NCBI RefSeq assembly: GCF_000411475.1
Contig: NZ_KE150464.1
Span: 434,001-498,000 of the forward strand
Length of the DNA stretch: 64,000 bases
DNA from: Streptococcus sp. HPH0090
Lineage (GTDB): Bacteria; Bacillota; Bacilli; Lactobacillales; Streptococcaceae
Reading direction: 5' to 3'
In this document: piece after piece, positions 51,545-60,918 of the stretch
Numbering within the stretch: position 1 is the stretch's first letter
How the letters are laid out: each line of letters opens with the position of its first letter
The notes under the pieces: generated by a model
The model's database searches: none
The model's input: only the letters and a program-made list of their open reading frames with translations
What the model was told of the DNA's origin: nothing
Translations under genes and position numbers: made by a program

Positions 51545-52660
51545 TTGATTTATTTGGATAATGCTGCTACGACACCGATGTCACCTGCAGCTATCTCAGC
51601 AATGACTCAAGTCATGCAAGAAACATATGGGAACCCTTCTAGTATTCATGGTCACGGGCGTCAGGCGGGTAAATTGTTACGTGAAGTACGTCAAGAGTTA
51701 GCTCGTTTATTAGGAACAAAGCCCCAACACATTTTCTTTACTTCTGGTGGTACTGAAAGTAATAATACTGCTATTATCGGTTATTGCCTCCGCCATCAAG
51801 ATCGTGGCAAACATATCATTACCACTGCTATTGAACATCATGCAGTTCTTGAACCTATTGAATATCTAGTTGAAAAATTTGGGTTTGAAGTGACAATTCT
51901 AGAACCTGAAAATCAAGAAATCACAGCAGACCAAGTCAAAAATGCTCTTCGCGAAGATACTATTTTAGTTTCTACAATGTATGCCAATAATGAAACAGGA
52001 ACTTTATTACCTATTGCAGAAATCGGGAAAGTTTTAAATGACCATCAGGCTGTATATCATGTAGATGCGGTTCAGGCAGTTGGTAAAATTGAAATCCTAC
52101 CTGAAGAATTGGGAATTGACTTTCTCAGTGCTTCTGCTCACAAATTTTATGGTCCCAAAGGCGTTGGTTTCCTTTATGCTGCGACCACTGATTTTGATTC
52201 TTACCTACACGGTGGCGATCAAGAACAGAAAAAAAGAGCAGGGACAGAAAACCTTCCTGCAATAATTGGTATGGTCGCAGCTCTAAAGGATGATCTTGAA
52301 CATATAGAGCCTAACTTTGAAAAAGTTCAAAAACTACAAGAAACATTTCTAGCTGAAATGGATGGATCAAACTACTATCTAAACCAAGGTAAAGAGCAAC
52401 TTCCCTATGTCCTCAATATTGGATTCCCGGGACAACGCAACGACCTACTGCTACTTCGTCTAGACCTTGAAGGGATTTCTATCTCGACTGGTTCTGCTTG
52501 TACTGCTGGTGTTGTTCAAGTCAGTCATGTTCTTCAGGCTTTTTATGGAGAAGACTCGCCTCGCTTACACGAGTCTGTTCGCGTCAGCATTTCACCTCAA
52601 AATACAGAACAAGAAATGATAACTCTTGCTAAAACTCTTAAAAATATCATCGGAGGATAA
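51545..52660 (+). CDS. Cysteine desulfurase, NifS/IscS-like
   Basis: A PLP enzyme taking sulfur from cysteine for tRNA thiolation or Fe-S assembly. 371 residues with IYLDNAATTPMSPAA, the PLP lysine in SASAHKFYGPKGVG and the catalytic cysteine in STGSACTAG. The start codon is TTG at 51545, three bases after AGGTGA; the protein begins at the usual first residues (IYLDNAATT) and no ATG fits. Sixteen bases after prs. Sulfur acceptor not evident. Confidence 0.93.
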   Translation: MIYLDNAATTPMSPAAISAMTQVMQETYGNPSSIHGHGRQAGKLLREVRQELARLLGTKPQHIFFTSGGTESNNTAIIGYCLRHQDRGKHIITTAIEHHAVLEPIEYLVEKFGFEVTILEPENQEITADQVKNALREDTILVSTMYANNETGTLLPIAEIGKVLNDHQAVYHVDAVQAVGKIEILPEELGIDFLSASAHKFYGPKGVGFLYAATTDFDSYLHGGDQEQKKRAGTENLPAIIGMVAALKDDLEHIEPNFEKVQKLQETFLAEMDGSNYYLNQGKEQLPYVLNIGFPGQRNDLLLLRLDLEGISISTGSACTAGVVQVSHVLQAFYGEDSPRLHESVRVSISPQNTEQEMITLAKTLKNIIGG

Positions 52661-52664
52661 CTCA

Positions 52665-53012
52665 ATGGCATTCGAACAAACAATTAAACTAAAAAATTGT
52701 CGTTACGATTACACACTTAGCCCAACTGTAAAGAAATTTACTCTTAAAGATAATACTTTCTTTGAAACTAAAGTTGGTAACTATGAACTGACACGTCTAC
52801 TTGAAAAAGTTCCAAATAGTGGAGAAGGTTTCCAGCTTAAGATTATCATCAACAAAGATCTGACAGGTGCAAAAATTAATATCACAGATAAATTTGGCCT
52901 TCGTTTAGTTGATATTTTTAAGTCTGAAGAAACACATATTCACCAAGAGAAATTCTACTTCTTGATGGATAGTCTTGTTGAACGTGGTGTATTTACAAAA
53001 AGTGAAAGATAA
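52665..53012 (+). CDS. DUF1831 domain-containing protein
   Basis: A 115-residue soluble protein starting MAFEQTIKLKNCRYDY. It matches the DUF1831 family, which in streptococci and lactobacilli follows a NifS-like gene. One cysteine (Cys12) is near the start. Function unknown; location suggests a sulfur-transfer partner. The ATG at 52665 follows GGAGG from the end of nifS, four bases after its stop. Confidence 0.8.
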   Translation: MAFEQTIKLKNCRYDYTLSPTVKKFTLKDNTFFETKVGNYELTRLLEKVPNSGEGFQLKIIINKDLTGAKINITDKFGLRLVDIFKSEETHIHQEKFYFLMDSLVERGVFTKSER

Positions 53013-53021
53013 AAGGTCGTT

Positions 53022-53231
53022 ATGTTTCGATTAACTTACAAGGATCCTTATAAAGTTGAACGTGTGCAAGAATATGAAGATTATGAAGCACTTATGCTAT
53101 CTCTATCAGGTTGTGTAACCCTTCCTGATACGACTATTATCACATCATTAACACATAATGGAGTTGAGATCTATCAAGGGCTTCTTGGTGATCTCTACCG
53201 TTTTTTGAAATCTTACCACGAAAATAGCTAA
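53022..53231 (+). CDS. DUF4649 small protein
   Basis: A 69-residue soluble protein (MFRLTYKDPYKVERVQEY...), placed in DUF4649 by its length, sequence type and neighbours. Two-strand plus helix pattern, no signal or metal motif. Function unknown. Nine bases after DUF1831, last gene of the operon. Confidence 0.72.
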   Translation: MFRLTYKDPYKVERVQEYEDYEALMLSLSGCVTLPDTTIITSLTHNGVEIYQGLLGDLYRFLKSYHENS

Positions 53232-53256
53232 ACTAAGATTTTTCTTAGTTTTTTTT
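53230..53256 (+). terminator. Terminator of the prs-nifS operon
   Basis: Perfect stem AACTAAGA / TCTTAGTT with a TTTT loop and a long T run. Confidence 0.88.
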
Positions 53257-53261
53257 CGTTA

Positions 53262-53279
53262 TTGTTGCTTTTTTCACAA
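53262..53279 (+). promoter_or_regulatory. Rex-like operator on the rex promoter
   Basis: TTGTTG-N6-TCACAA matches the Rex consensus TTGTGA-N6-TCACAA at 10 of 12 positions. It overlaps the -35 (TTGCTT, 53265-53270) of a promoter with TAAAAT (53288-53293), 17 bases apart. Suggests autorepression relieved by NADH. Confidence 0.55.
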
Positions 53280-53317
53280 GCTTTCTATAAAATAGTAGAT
53301 AGAAAGGTTGTGATTTT

Positions 53318-53959
53318 GTGAAAGAAAAACAGTCTGCTATTCCTAAAGCAACAGCAAAGAGACTTTCTCTCTACTATCGTATTTTTAAAAGATTTAATGC
53401 TGAGAAAATTGAAAGAGCTAATTCCAAACAAATTGCAGAGGCAATTGGAATTGATTCTGCGACGGTTCGTCGTGACTTCTCTTACTTTGGCGAACTTGGA
53501 AGACGTGGCTTTGGCTATGATGTCAAGAAGCTCATGAATTTTTTTGCCGATCTTTTAAATGATAACTCTATTACCAACGTTATGCTGGTTGGTATTGGAA
53601 ATATGGGACATGCCCTCCTCCACTACCGCTTTCACGAGCGTAATAAGATGAAAATCGTTATGGCTTTTGACCTAGATGATCATCCTGAGGTTGGTACCCA
53701 GACTCCTGACGGTGTTCCAATCTATGGAATCTCTCAAATTAAGGAAAAATTAAAAAACGCCAATATCAAAACAGCAATTCTTACTGTTCCTAGTGTTAAA
53801 TCCCAGGAAGTTGCTGAATTGTTGGTTGATGCTGGCATCAAAGGTATTCTCAGTTTTTCTCCTGTTCACCTACATCTTCCTAAAGACGTAGTTGTTCAGT
53901 ATGTCGATCTTACAAGTGAACTTCAAACCCTCCTCTATTTCATGCGTAAAGAGGATTAG
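53318..53959 (+). CDS. rex: Redox-sensing transcriptional repressor Rex
   Basis: A 213-residue repressor that binds DNA when NAD+ dominates and releases it when NADH rises, controlling fermentation genes. The N-terminal winged helix carries [36 protein letters not shown] pattern residues; the Rossmann domain has [11 protein letters not shown]. Start is GTG at 53318 with AAAGG upstream; no ATG suits. Followed 15 bases later by a glutamine amidotransferase. Confidence 0.96.
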   Translation: MKEKQSAIPKATAKRLSLYYRIFKRFNAEKIERANSKQIAEAIGIDSATVRRDFSYFGELGRRGFGYDVKKLMNFFADLLNDNSITNVMLVGIGNMGHALLHYRFHERNKMKIVMAFDLDDHPEVGTQTPDGVPIYGISQIKEKLKNANIKTAILTVPSVKSQEVAELLVDAGIKGILSFSPVHLHLPKDVVVQYVDLTSELQTLLYFMRKED

Positions 53960-53974
53960 AAAGTGTAAATATTT

Positions 53975-54664
53975 ATGAATAAACCAGTTATTGGGATTAC
54001 AGGAAACGAAAAAGCCCATCCAGACGATGAGCTTATGATGAGTTATGCTGCCAAAGGCTTTGTTGAAGGAGTTAAGGAAGCTGGAGGTATCCCCATTATC
54101 CTACCAATTGGTGATGAAGAAATGGCTAGCTACTACATTAGCCTGATTGATAAATTAATCCTAACAGGTGGTCAAAATGTTGATCCAAAATACTACGGTG
54201 AACCCAAGGTCATCGATAGCGATGATTACCTCCTTCAACGTGATATTTTTGAGTTAGCCCTCATTAAAGAGGCTATCAAGCAAAAGAAACCAATTTTTTC
54301 TGTCTGTCGTGGTACTCAGCTCTTTAATGTTGCCATGGGTGGGTCTCTGTATCAAGATATCGAGGATCATTGGCAGGATACTTCCGCTGAATACACCACT
54401 CAGCGACTTGTCACCGAACCAGATACTATTCTAAGAGAAATCTATGGAGAAATCTCTCATATCAATTCTTTCCACCATCAGAGCATCAAAGATTTAGCCC
54501 CTAATATTAAGGTTGTAGCACATGATCCTAAAGATGGTATTATCGAAGCTGTTACAACTACGGACGGCTTCCCTTATCTTGGTGTTCAATGGCATCCTGA
54601 ATTTCTCTTTGAAAATCGCCCCAAAGATAAAACATTGTTCGACTATGTCGTCAATGAATTATAA
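53975..54664 (+). CDS. Class I glutamine amidotransferase-like (PuuD family) hydrolase
   Basis: A 229-residue gamma-glutamyl hydrolase-type protein. The nucleophile cysteine is in FSVCRGTQLFNVAMGG, and the His-Glu pair is in VQWHPEF. It is related to gamma-glutamyl-GABA hydrolase PuuD, but no polyamine genes are near, so the substrate is open. Likely co-transcribed with rex. Confidence 0.88.
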   Translation: MNKPVIGITGNEKAHPDDELMMSYAAKGFVEGVKEAGGIPIILPIGDEEMASYYISLIDKLILTGGQNVDPKYYGEPKVIDSDDYLLQRDIFELALIKEAIKQKKPIFSVCRGTQLFNVAMGGSLYQDIEDHWQDTSAEYTTQRLVTEPDTILREIYGEISHINSFHHQSIKDLAPNIKVVAHDPKDGIIEAVTTTDGFPYLGVQWHPEFLFENRPKDKTLFDYVVNEL

Positions 54665-54688
54665 ATTCGATAAATTAGTTAATTAATT

Positions 54689-55201
54689 ATGAATGAACTT
54701 ACCCCACCTTCTACGCATGACCTTTTGAGAGATTTAGATGTTAATGTTTTCTCATCTGTTAAGAGCAAGAATATTGACCATTTCTTATCCTATAAGGAAA
54801 AGAAAATAGAAGTTTATTTTCAACTTTCTAATCTATATAGTCTTTTAACAGCAGAAAGTTACCAATCATTTTCTAAGAATAAAGAGTATCTAGACAAACT
54901 CTCACTAAAAGACAAACAAAAAGAACTGAAAGAAATGTCTAAAAAGGCAAAACCATTTTGTAAAAAGGCAGATGCTAAATTTAAAGGCAGATTTCGTTCT
55001 TCGCTTGTCTTTTACAGAGATATCTTGATCCACTCAAAAAAGTATTATAAAATTGAAGACTTCAATGCTATTATTGACTTTATCGTGCAAGAAAAGTTGC
55101 TAATCCCTACAATTGATCCTCTTCCTAAAATTGATATGAACGAAGTTGAGTCCTATGCTTTACCAGCGATTGAGCAGGGTCCCCTAAACTTCAAAAAATA
55201 A
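54689..55201 (+). CDS. Uncharacterised Lys-rich protein
   Basis: A 170-residue soluble, Lys- and Ser-rich protein (MNELTPPSTHDLLRDLDVNV...). A helical middle (KDKQKELKEMSKKAKPFCKKADAKF) and SSLVFYRDILIHSKKYYKIEDF suggest an all-alpha fold. I do not recognise it. No clear ribosome site precedes the ATG (AT-only bases), so expression may depend on coupling to the gene 24 bases upstream. It ends two bases from the convergent radC. Confidence 0.6.
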   Translation: MNELTPPSTHDLLRDLDVNVFSSVKSKNIDHFLSYKEKKIEVYFQLSNLYSLLTAESYQSFSKNKEYLDKLSLKDKQKELKEMSKKAKPFCKKADAKFKGRFRSSLVFYRDILIHSKKYYKIEDFNAIIDFIVQEKLLIPTIDPLPKIDMNEVESYALPAIEQGPLNFKK

Positions 55202-55203
55202 TC

Positions 55204-55884
55204 CTATATCAGGTCCGTCTTCTCGCGGTAACTAAAATAATCAGAATGAGAGACAATTAAATGGTCCAATAAGACCAATCCCATTAATTCGCAGGCTTCT
55301 TTAACAAGCTTCGTAACATGGTCATCATTGGGGCTAGGAACTACTGCTCCTGATGGATGATTATGAACCAGAATCACAGATGTTGCCATATGCTTCAAAG
55401 CGTAGTGGAGAATTTCTCTGGGTTCAGCAATGCTTCTCGTGGCAGACCCGATAAAAATAGTCTGTTGGTGAATGATTTGATTTTGAGTATTCAGATAGAG
55501 CGCCACTAGGTGCTCTTGTTTTTTATCTCCAAGCTCAGACTGCATCTTTTTAGCTAATTTACGACTGCTAAGAATACTCTCCATTTCCACTGTTTCCCTT
55601 TTATGGATACGGTAGCCTAATTCAATAACTGCTTGTAATTCGATAGCCTTAACACGTCCAATACCCGATAGAGTCTGCAATTCCTGTAGACTCATTCTTT
55701 TGAGGTCAGTTAAACATGTCATCTGATTTAAGACCTTCTGTGCTATTTCAAAAACATTGGCCTGTTTTGTACCTGTCCTTAGTAAAATAGCTAGTAATTC
55801 TTGATTACTGAGAGCCTCTACTCCTTCTTTTACTAGTCTCTCTCTTGGTAATAGCGAATCTTCTTGAAATGAAATACTATACAT
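55204..55884 (-). CDS. radC: DNA repair protein RadC (JAMM/MPN)
   Basis: A 226-residue RadC. The N-terminal helix-hairpin-helix ([17 protein letters not shown]) leads to a JAMM metal-binding domain with HNHPSG and a following Asp. Role in DNA metabolism remains unclear. From memory it belongs to the late competence genes in pneumococcus, and a cin-box-like sequence lies upstream here. The ATG at 55884 ([10 protein letters not shown]) follows AGGAGG by six bases; an ATG at 55899 lies before that site. Confidence 0.93.
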   Translation of the reverse strand: MYSISFQEDSLLPRERLVKEGVEALSNQELLAILLRTGTKQANVFEIAQKVLNQMTCLTDLKRMSLQELQTLSGIGRVKAIELQAVIELGYRIHKRETVEMESILSSRKLAKKMQSELGDKKQEHLVALYLNTQNQIIHQQTIFIGSATRSIAEPREILHYALKHMATSVILVHNHPSGAVVPSPNDDHVTKLVKEACELMGLVLLDHLIVSHSDYFSYREKTDLI

Positions 55885-55904
55885 AAAAATCCTCCTCACT
55901 TTAT

Positions 55905-55912
55905 TATTCGTG
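55905..55912 (-). promoter_or_regulatory. cin-box (SigX promoter) of radC
   Basis: CACGAATA on the minus strand, one base from the competence cin-box TACGAATA, 20 bases upstream of the radC ATG. This fits transcription by ComX/SigX during competence. Confidence 0.6.
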
Positions 55913-55947
55913 AGAAGGAAGCTTAATTTGATAAATATAAGTTATTT

Positions 55948-57228
55948 TTAGATTTTTTCAAGAGCTAGTCGTAAATCTTCAATCAAATCATCGACATTTT
56001 CTAGTCCAATTGATAGACGGATTTGATTTTTAGTTACTCCTGCTGCTTCTAGATCAGAGTCAGACAATTGAGAATGAGTTGTAGTTGCTGGATGAACGAC
56101 CAATGATTTGGCATCTGCTACGTTTGCAAGGTTTGAAAAGATTTCTAAGCTATCAATCACTTTACGTGCTTCTGCTTCTCCACCCTTAACGTGGAAGGTA
56201 AAGATTGAACCAACACCTTTTGGTAAATATTTTTCAGCCAAGGCATGGTAAGGGCTATCAGCTAATTTTGGATAATTAACTTTTTCAACTTTTGGATGGT
56301 TCACAAGGAAATCAACAATTTTTTCAGAGTTTTGAACATGACGTTCAACACGGAGAGATAGTGTTTCAAGACCTTGTAGGAGCAAGAATGAGTTAAATGG
56401 TGAAAGGGCAGCTCCCATATCGCGAAGCAATTGAACACGAGTAGCAACGATAAAGGCTGCAGCACCTACATCTCGAGTATAGCTCAAATTATGGTAGCTT
56501 GGATCTTCATTGACGAATTGAGGGAATTTCCCTGAAGCTGCCCAGTCAAATTTACCGCTATCAACAATGACACCGCCAATAGTTGTACCGTGTCCACCGA
56601 TAAATTTAGTTGCCGAGTGAACTGAGATATCTACACCGTGTGAAAAGACATTAATGAGATATGGTGTTGCAAATGTATTGTCAGAAACTAAAGGAATTTG
56701 GTGTTTGTGAGCAATTTCAGCTATTTTTTCAATATCAGGAATGTTGATAACTGGATTACCCAAAGTTTCAATCAAAACAAGTTTTGTATTATCTTTAATC
56801 GCTGCCTCTACTTCTTCTAGATTATCAATATCAACAAAAGTTGTGGTGATTCCGTAACGAGGAAGGGTTTCTTTCAAAAGGTTAAAGGTACCACCGTAGA
56901 TAGTTGAAGCTGCAACCACGTGGTCTCCTGCATGAGCAAGTCCAAGGATAGTATAAGTAAGAGCTGCCATCCCAGAAGCTGTGGCAAGTGCACCTACTCC
57001 GCCTTCTAGTGCTGCAATACGCTCTTCAAAGGCCGAAGTTGTTGGATTGGTAATACGAGTATAGATATTTCCAGCTTTTTGAAGGGCAAAAAGGTCTGCA
57101 CCCTCCTGTGTATCTTCAAATACAAAAGATGTTGTTTGATAAATAGGGACAGCACGAGACTTGGTAGTAGCATCTACCACTTGTCCTGCATGCAATTGTA
57201 GGGTTTCAAATTTAAATTCACGAGTCAT
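55948..57228 (-). CDS. metY: O-acetylhomoserine sulfhydrylase (MetY type)
   Basis: A PLP enzyme of the Cys/Met metabolism family that joins sulfide to O-acetylhomoserine (or O-acetylserine). 426 residues, with YTRITNPTTSAFEERIAALEGG and the PLP lysine in SATKFIGGHGT. The long length and GVGSIFTFHVKGG segment favour MetY over cystathionine enzymes. Two ATGs (57231 and 57228) follow GGAGG; the second has better spacing. Promoter TTGTAA (57282-57287), 17 bases, TACAAT (57259-57264). Confidence 0.88.
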   Translation of the reverse strand: MTREFKFETLQLHAGQVVDATTKSRAVPIYQTTSFVFEDTQEGADLFALQKAGNIYTRITNPTTSAFEERIAALEGGVGALATASGMAALTYTILGLAHAGDHVVAASTIYGGTFNLLKETLPRYGITTTFVDIDNLEEVEAAIKDNTKLVLIETLGNPVINIPDIEKIAEIAHKHQIPLVSDNTFATPYLINVFSHGVDISVHSATKFIGGHGTTIGGVIVDSGKFDWAASGKFPQFVNEDPSYHNLSYTRDVGAAAFIVATRVQLLRDMGAALSPFNSFLLLQGLETLSLRVERHVQNSEKIVDFLVNHPKVEKVNYPKLADSPYHALAEKYLPKGVGSIFTFHVKGGEAEARKVIDSLEIFSNLANVADAKSLVVHPATTTHSQLSDSDLEAAGVTKNQIRLSIGLENVDDLIEDLRLALEKI

Positions 57229-57310
57229 CATCAGACCTCCAAAGATTTCATTACATTAATTGTATCATCTATGACAGTCAGTTACAAATACAACTTTGTT
57301 ATATATTGGC

Positions 57311-57325
57311 ATAAGCAACAGCTAT
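57311..57325. promoter_or_regulatory. Putative LysR-type site between metY and VIT
   Basis: ATA-N9-TAT (T-N11-A) at a position about -66 from the likely metY start of transcription, the usual LysR-type recognition distance. Flanked by a direct repeat of TGGCATA. LysR regulators (MetR/CysB kin) control sulfur genes in streptococci, so regulation of metY is plausible. Confidence 0.35.
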
Positions 57326-57371
57326 GGCATATATTAGAATTGAAAAACTTTTTTCAGATAGTTTAAAAAGT

Positions 57372-57400
57372 TTGTCTTCACTGCTCCTATACTTTATAAT
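57372..57400 (+). promoter_or_regulatory. Promoter of the VIT gene
   Basis: TTGTCT, 17 bases, TATAAT; 20 bases before the ATG at 57420. Confidence 0.65.
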
Positions 57401-57419
57401 GTTTAGAAAGGAGAAAACT

Positions 57420-58115
57420 ATGTCAGAAATTACACATGAAATTGATTCAAACTTCGCTGGTCGTTTAAACATTTTACGTGCTGGTGTGCTCGGAGCCAAT
57501 GACGGGATTATTTCCATAGCTGGAGTTGTTATCGGAGTTGCCAGTGCAACCAGTAATATCTGGATAATCTTTCTTTCAGGTTTGGCCGCCATCTTAGCGG
57601 GTGCCTTCTCTATGGCTGGAGGTGAATATGTTTCAGTATCCACTCAAAAAGACACTGAGGAAGCCGCTGTGGCTCGTGAACAATTACTTTTGGATAAGGA
57701 TATCGAGGCTGCAAAGAAATCTCTCTATGCTGCTTATCTTCAAAATGGTGAGTGTGAAACTTCAGCTCAACTTTTAGTCAATAAAGCTTTTCTTAAAAAT
57801 CCACTGAAAGCCTTGGTTGAGGAAAAATACGGAATCGAGTATGAAGAGTTTACCAATCCTTGGCATGCTGCAGCATCTAGCTTTATCGCTTTTGTTCTAG
57901 GTAGTTTACCACCAATGCTTTCCATTACTATCTTTCCAAGTGACTATCGCATCCCTGCTACTGTTTTTATCGTTGCGATTTCTCTATTGATTACAGGTTA
58001 CACCAGTGCCAAACTCGGAAAAGCCCCAACCAAAACAGCTATGATTCGTAACCTTTGTATCGGTCTTTTGACCATGGGAGTGACCTATCTATTGGGTCAG
58101 TTGTTTAGTATTTAA
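57420..58115 (+). CDS. VIT1/CCC1 family membrane protein
   Basis: A 231-residue protein of the VIT family, whose plant and yeast members move Fe2+ or Mn2+ into vacuoles. Helices near GVLGANDGIISIAGVVIGVA and AILAGAFSMAGGEYVSVSTQKD carry the family core; three more helices form the C-terminus. A charged middle loop (EEAAVAREQLLLDKDIEAAKKS) is the metal-binding helical region. In bacteria it is likely a metal exporter. AAAGGAG precedes 57420; the upstream frame crosses the promoter and is not coding. Confidence 0.88.
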   Translation: MSEITHEIDSNFAGRLNILRAGVLGANDGIISIAGVVIGVASATSNIWIIFLSGLAAILAGAFSMAGGEYVSVSTQKDTEEAAVAREQLLLDKDIEAAKKSLYAAYLQNGECETSAQLLVNKAFLKNPLKALVEEKYGIEYEEFTNPWHAAASSFIAFVLGSLPPMLSITIFPSDYRIPATVFIVAISLLITGYTSAKLGKAPTKTAMIRNLCIGLLTMGVTYLLGQLFSI

Positions 58116-58120
58116 AACAT

Positions 58121-58152
58121 AAAAATACCTCGAAAAAATCGAGGTATTTTAT
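58121..58152. terminator. Bidirectional terminator between VIT and the ABC permease
   Basis: Perfect stem AAAATACCTCGA / TCGAGGTATTTT with a five-base loop. Confidence 0.88.
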
Positions 58153-58153
58153 A

Positions 58154-60145
58154 TTATAGCTGGATAATTTTGCGATAACTTCTTGAAGTAATCATAAAGA
58201 TAAGTACGTAGATGAGGGCAAAGATACCACAGATAGAAAGTGTTACACTTAACATCATAGCTGTATCTACTACCCCAATGACCTTAAGAATCAAGCTTAA
58301 CATATGATAGGCAAATGCCAAATGTAGGAAAGCAAAGATTACAGGAAGGAAGAAAACAGTCAAGACTTGCTTGTTAATAGTTTGTTTGATTTGTTTTTGG
58401 TCCAAGCCAACCTTTTGCAGGATTACAAAGCGTTCACGATCCTCATAACCTTCTGAGATTTGTTTATAGTAGATAACGAGTACTGTTCCAATCATAAAGA
58501 TGATAGAGAGGAAAATACCAATAAAGAGAACTCCACCAAAGAGAGCATTCATTTGGGCAATTGCGTCACTCGCAGTGCCTCCACCATAAACCATACCCTT
58601 TTCATTTTTGAGATTATGACTAAAATTATTTGCAAACTCCTCAAAATCATCAGATAGCTTTAACTGTTCCTCTAGACTAGCTGTTACATCCATACCACCG
58701 TAGAGCTGTGTGTATATAGCTGAATCCTGGTACTGTTCCAAAAAGCTTTGAAGATCAGCTACTACAAGATAGTTATAATCCGATACCAATAGTACATAAG
58801 GATTTGAAACATGATTAGCAATAAAATCCTGCTGGATTGCTTCCTTGATCGTATAGTTCTGATTGTTTAGACTAAATGCTTTCTGTCCTTTAAGTTGGTC
58901 ATTTCGAGCCCAAAGCCCTACTTCATTTCCAGTGAGATTTAATTTCTGACCAGTCATCTTTTCGTAATCCTTTTGGTCGAAAACTAAGAAGACCGTCTTG
59001 GGCATAACATTATTTTGCCCTTTTTCAAAGATGGTTAATTTGGTCCCATCTTGACTCGAAAGGCCGAAACTTGCATAGCTGAGTACATCTTTATTGCTAA
59101 TCGTTAGATTCTTCTCACTTGCATACTGAGTCAAAAGTTTGTCTAGATCCTCAACTTCTACATTTTGTCCATTAACAGTAAAATCGTGAGGATATAGGAG
59201 TCTTTTCATGTTTTCAGAACCGTTGTAGATACTGGTTGCTGCCGACATGGTGATTAAAACCATGGTTGAAAGGATGGCAATGGTTGCTAATCCGACCGCA
59301 TTTTTCTTCATACGGAAGATGAGGTTAGAAACAGAGATGAGGTTATTTGGTTGGTAGTAATATCTCTTGTTTTTCTTGAGCAACTGCAAGAAAACTGTAA
59401 TACCCGCATTGAATAAGAGATAGGTCCCTACAATAACTAACATAACCGCAATAAAGAAAGTAGCGACAGCTTTGAAAGCATCTGTTACGCTTAGTGCTAA
59501 GTAGTAGCCACCACCTAGTGCAATGAGTCCTACTAAAGTTTGAAGAACTAGGAAACGCCCTTTCTTCTCACCTTTTGATTTCTCACGAGAGAGTTGGAGA
59601 GCATCCATACGGATAATGCGGATAGCATTTAGGAAGACAATGACTAAAAAGATAAAACCGAATACTAGAAGAATTGAAAGCACTACGGACCATTGGAAGG
59701 TTGCAACTAACTCTACCTTCATCTTTGCAAGTTTAAGCAATAATGCGAAGATCAGATTATCAAAGAGGGCGCCTATCCCAATACCAGCAGTCACTGTTAC
59801 CAGACCAAAAATCAGGAGTTCCTTGAAGGTCATACCAATCAGATGACGCTTTTCTAAGCCCAACATGCCATATACACCCAGTTCTTTGGAGCGATTTTTC
59901 ATGACAAAACTGTTGGCATAAAGCACAATAATGGCAGATGCAAATGTCACTACAATAAGTCCTAGTTGTAGGGTAAATTGTATAGCGGATGCACCACGCA
60001 AATCCACAATTTTAGGATTAAAGGCTAGGGAATAAAAGAGATAGCTAATAGTGACTGCCAAAATGACAGACAGAGCAAAAGGATAATAGAGTTTGCGGTT
60101 TTTGATTAAGTTGGATATGGCCAACTTATTGGTTAATCGAAACAT
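58154..60145 (-). CDS. Bce-type ABC transporter permease (antimicrobial peptide resistance)
   Basis: A 663-residue FtsX-like permease with ten helices. A large extracellular domain of about 200 residues lies between helices 7 and 8 (roughly residues 310-525), the hallmark of BceB-type transporters that free lipid II-cycle intermediates from bacitracin and similar peptides. The start lies one base after the ATPase stop with GAGGTGA. Pneumococcal relatives are tied to bacitracin resistance in my recollection. No two-component genes are in the window. Confidence 0.9.
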   Translation of the reverse strand: MFRLTNKLAISNLIKNRKLYYPFALSVILAVTISYLFYSLAFNPKIVDLRGASAIQFTLQLGLIVVTFASAIIVLYANSFVMKNRSKELGVYGMLGLEKRHLIGMTFKELLIFGLVTVTAGIGIGALFDNLIFALLLKLAKMKVELVATFQWSVVLSILLVFGFIFLVIVFLNAIRIIRMDALQLSREKSKGEKKGRFLVLQTLVGLIALGGGYYLALSVTDAFKAVATFFIAVMLVIVGTYLLFNAGITVFLQLLKKNKRYYYQPNNLISVSNLIFRMKKNAVGLATIAILSTMVLITMSAATSIYNGSENMKRLLYPHDFTVNGQNVEVEDLDKLLTQYASEKNLTISNKDVLSYASFGLSSQDGTKLTIFEKGQNNVMPKTVFLVFDQKDYEKMTGQKLNLTGNEVGLWARNDQLKGQKAFSLNNQNYTIKEAIQQDFIANHVSNPYVLLVSDYNYLVVADLQSFLEQYQDSAIYTQLYGGMDVTASLEEQLKLSDDFEEFANNFSHNLKNEKGMVYGGGTASDAIAQMNALFGGVLFIGIFLSIIFMIGTVLVIYYKQISEGYEDRERFVILQKVGLDQKQIKQTINKQVLTVFFLPVIFAFLHLAFAYHMLSLILKVIGVVDTAMMLSVTLSICGIFALIYVLIFMITSRSYRKIIQL

Positions 60146-60146
60146 G

Positions 60147-60905
60147 CTAGTTCACCTCACTTGCCATAACAGTCAAGGTGTCAGAGATTTCTTGGAACAT
60201 CTGACGATCAGTCTTTTCACCACGATAGATTTGATTATAGAGAATGCCGTCCTTGATGAAAAGGACACGTTTTGCACGGCTAGCAGCTGCAGTTGAGTGA
60301 GTTACCATGAGAATGGTTTGTCCTTGCTCGTTGATCTGATCAAAAATATCAAGCAGTGCAGCAGATGATTTGGAGTCTAGAGCTCCTGTCGGCTCGTCAG
60401 CAAGAAGAATTTCTGGTTCTGTGATGATGGCGCGTGCAACTGCTACACGTTGTTTTTGTCCACCAGAGATTTCATAAGGGTACTTCTCCTGCAATTGATT
60501 GATGCCAAGATTTTCAGCCGTCACGACTAATTTTTTCATCATTTCTGTAATAGGCTTTCTAGACAATACCAAAGGGAGTAAGATATTGTCTTTAACAGAA
60601 AGCGTATCTAACAAATTGAAGTCTTGGAAGACAAAGCCTAACTTTTCACGACGGAAGCTTGAGGCTTCTGAATTTTTAATGGTCGCTGTGTCAGTTCCAT
60701 TTAGGAAGACCTGCCCACGCGTTGGCTTGTCAAGCATAGCGAGAATATTAAGTAAGGTTGATTTACCTGAACCAGATTCACCCATGATAGCAACGTAGTC
60801 GCCTTTTTCAACGGTAAAGTGAATATCTTTCAGGGCTTCTACTTGGTTGCCTTGGAAACGAGTTTTATAAATCTTTTGAACGTGTTTTACATCTAATAGT
60901 GTCAT
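60147..60905 (-). CDS. Bce-type ABC transporter ATP-binding protein
   Basis: A 252-residue ATPase with Walker A GESGSGKS (42-49), signature SGGQKQR, Walker [13 protein letters not shown] and H-loop VTHS. Close to BceA/LolD-type. I start at 60905 ([13 protein letters not shown]) because AAGGAGA precedes it; a start at 60929 adds residues that overlap the small gene upstream. Pairs with the permease and follows a 37-codon gene. Confidence 0.93.
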   Translation of the reverse strand: MTLLDVKHVQKIYKTRFQGNQVEALKDIHFTVEKGDYVAIMGESGSGKSTLLNILAMLDKPTRGQVFLNGTDTATIKNSEASSFRREKLGFVFQDFNLLDTLSVKDNILLPLVLSRKPITEMMKKLVVTAENLGINQLQEKYPYEISGGQKQRVAVARAIITEPEILLADEPTGALDSKSSAALLDIFDQINEQGQTILMVTHSTAAASRAKRVLFIKDGILYNQIYRGEKTDRQMFQEISDTLTVMASEVN

Positions 60906-60918
60906 GATAATCTCCTTT

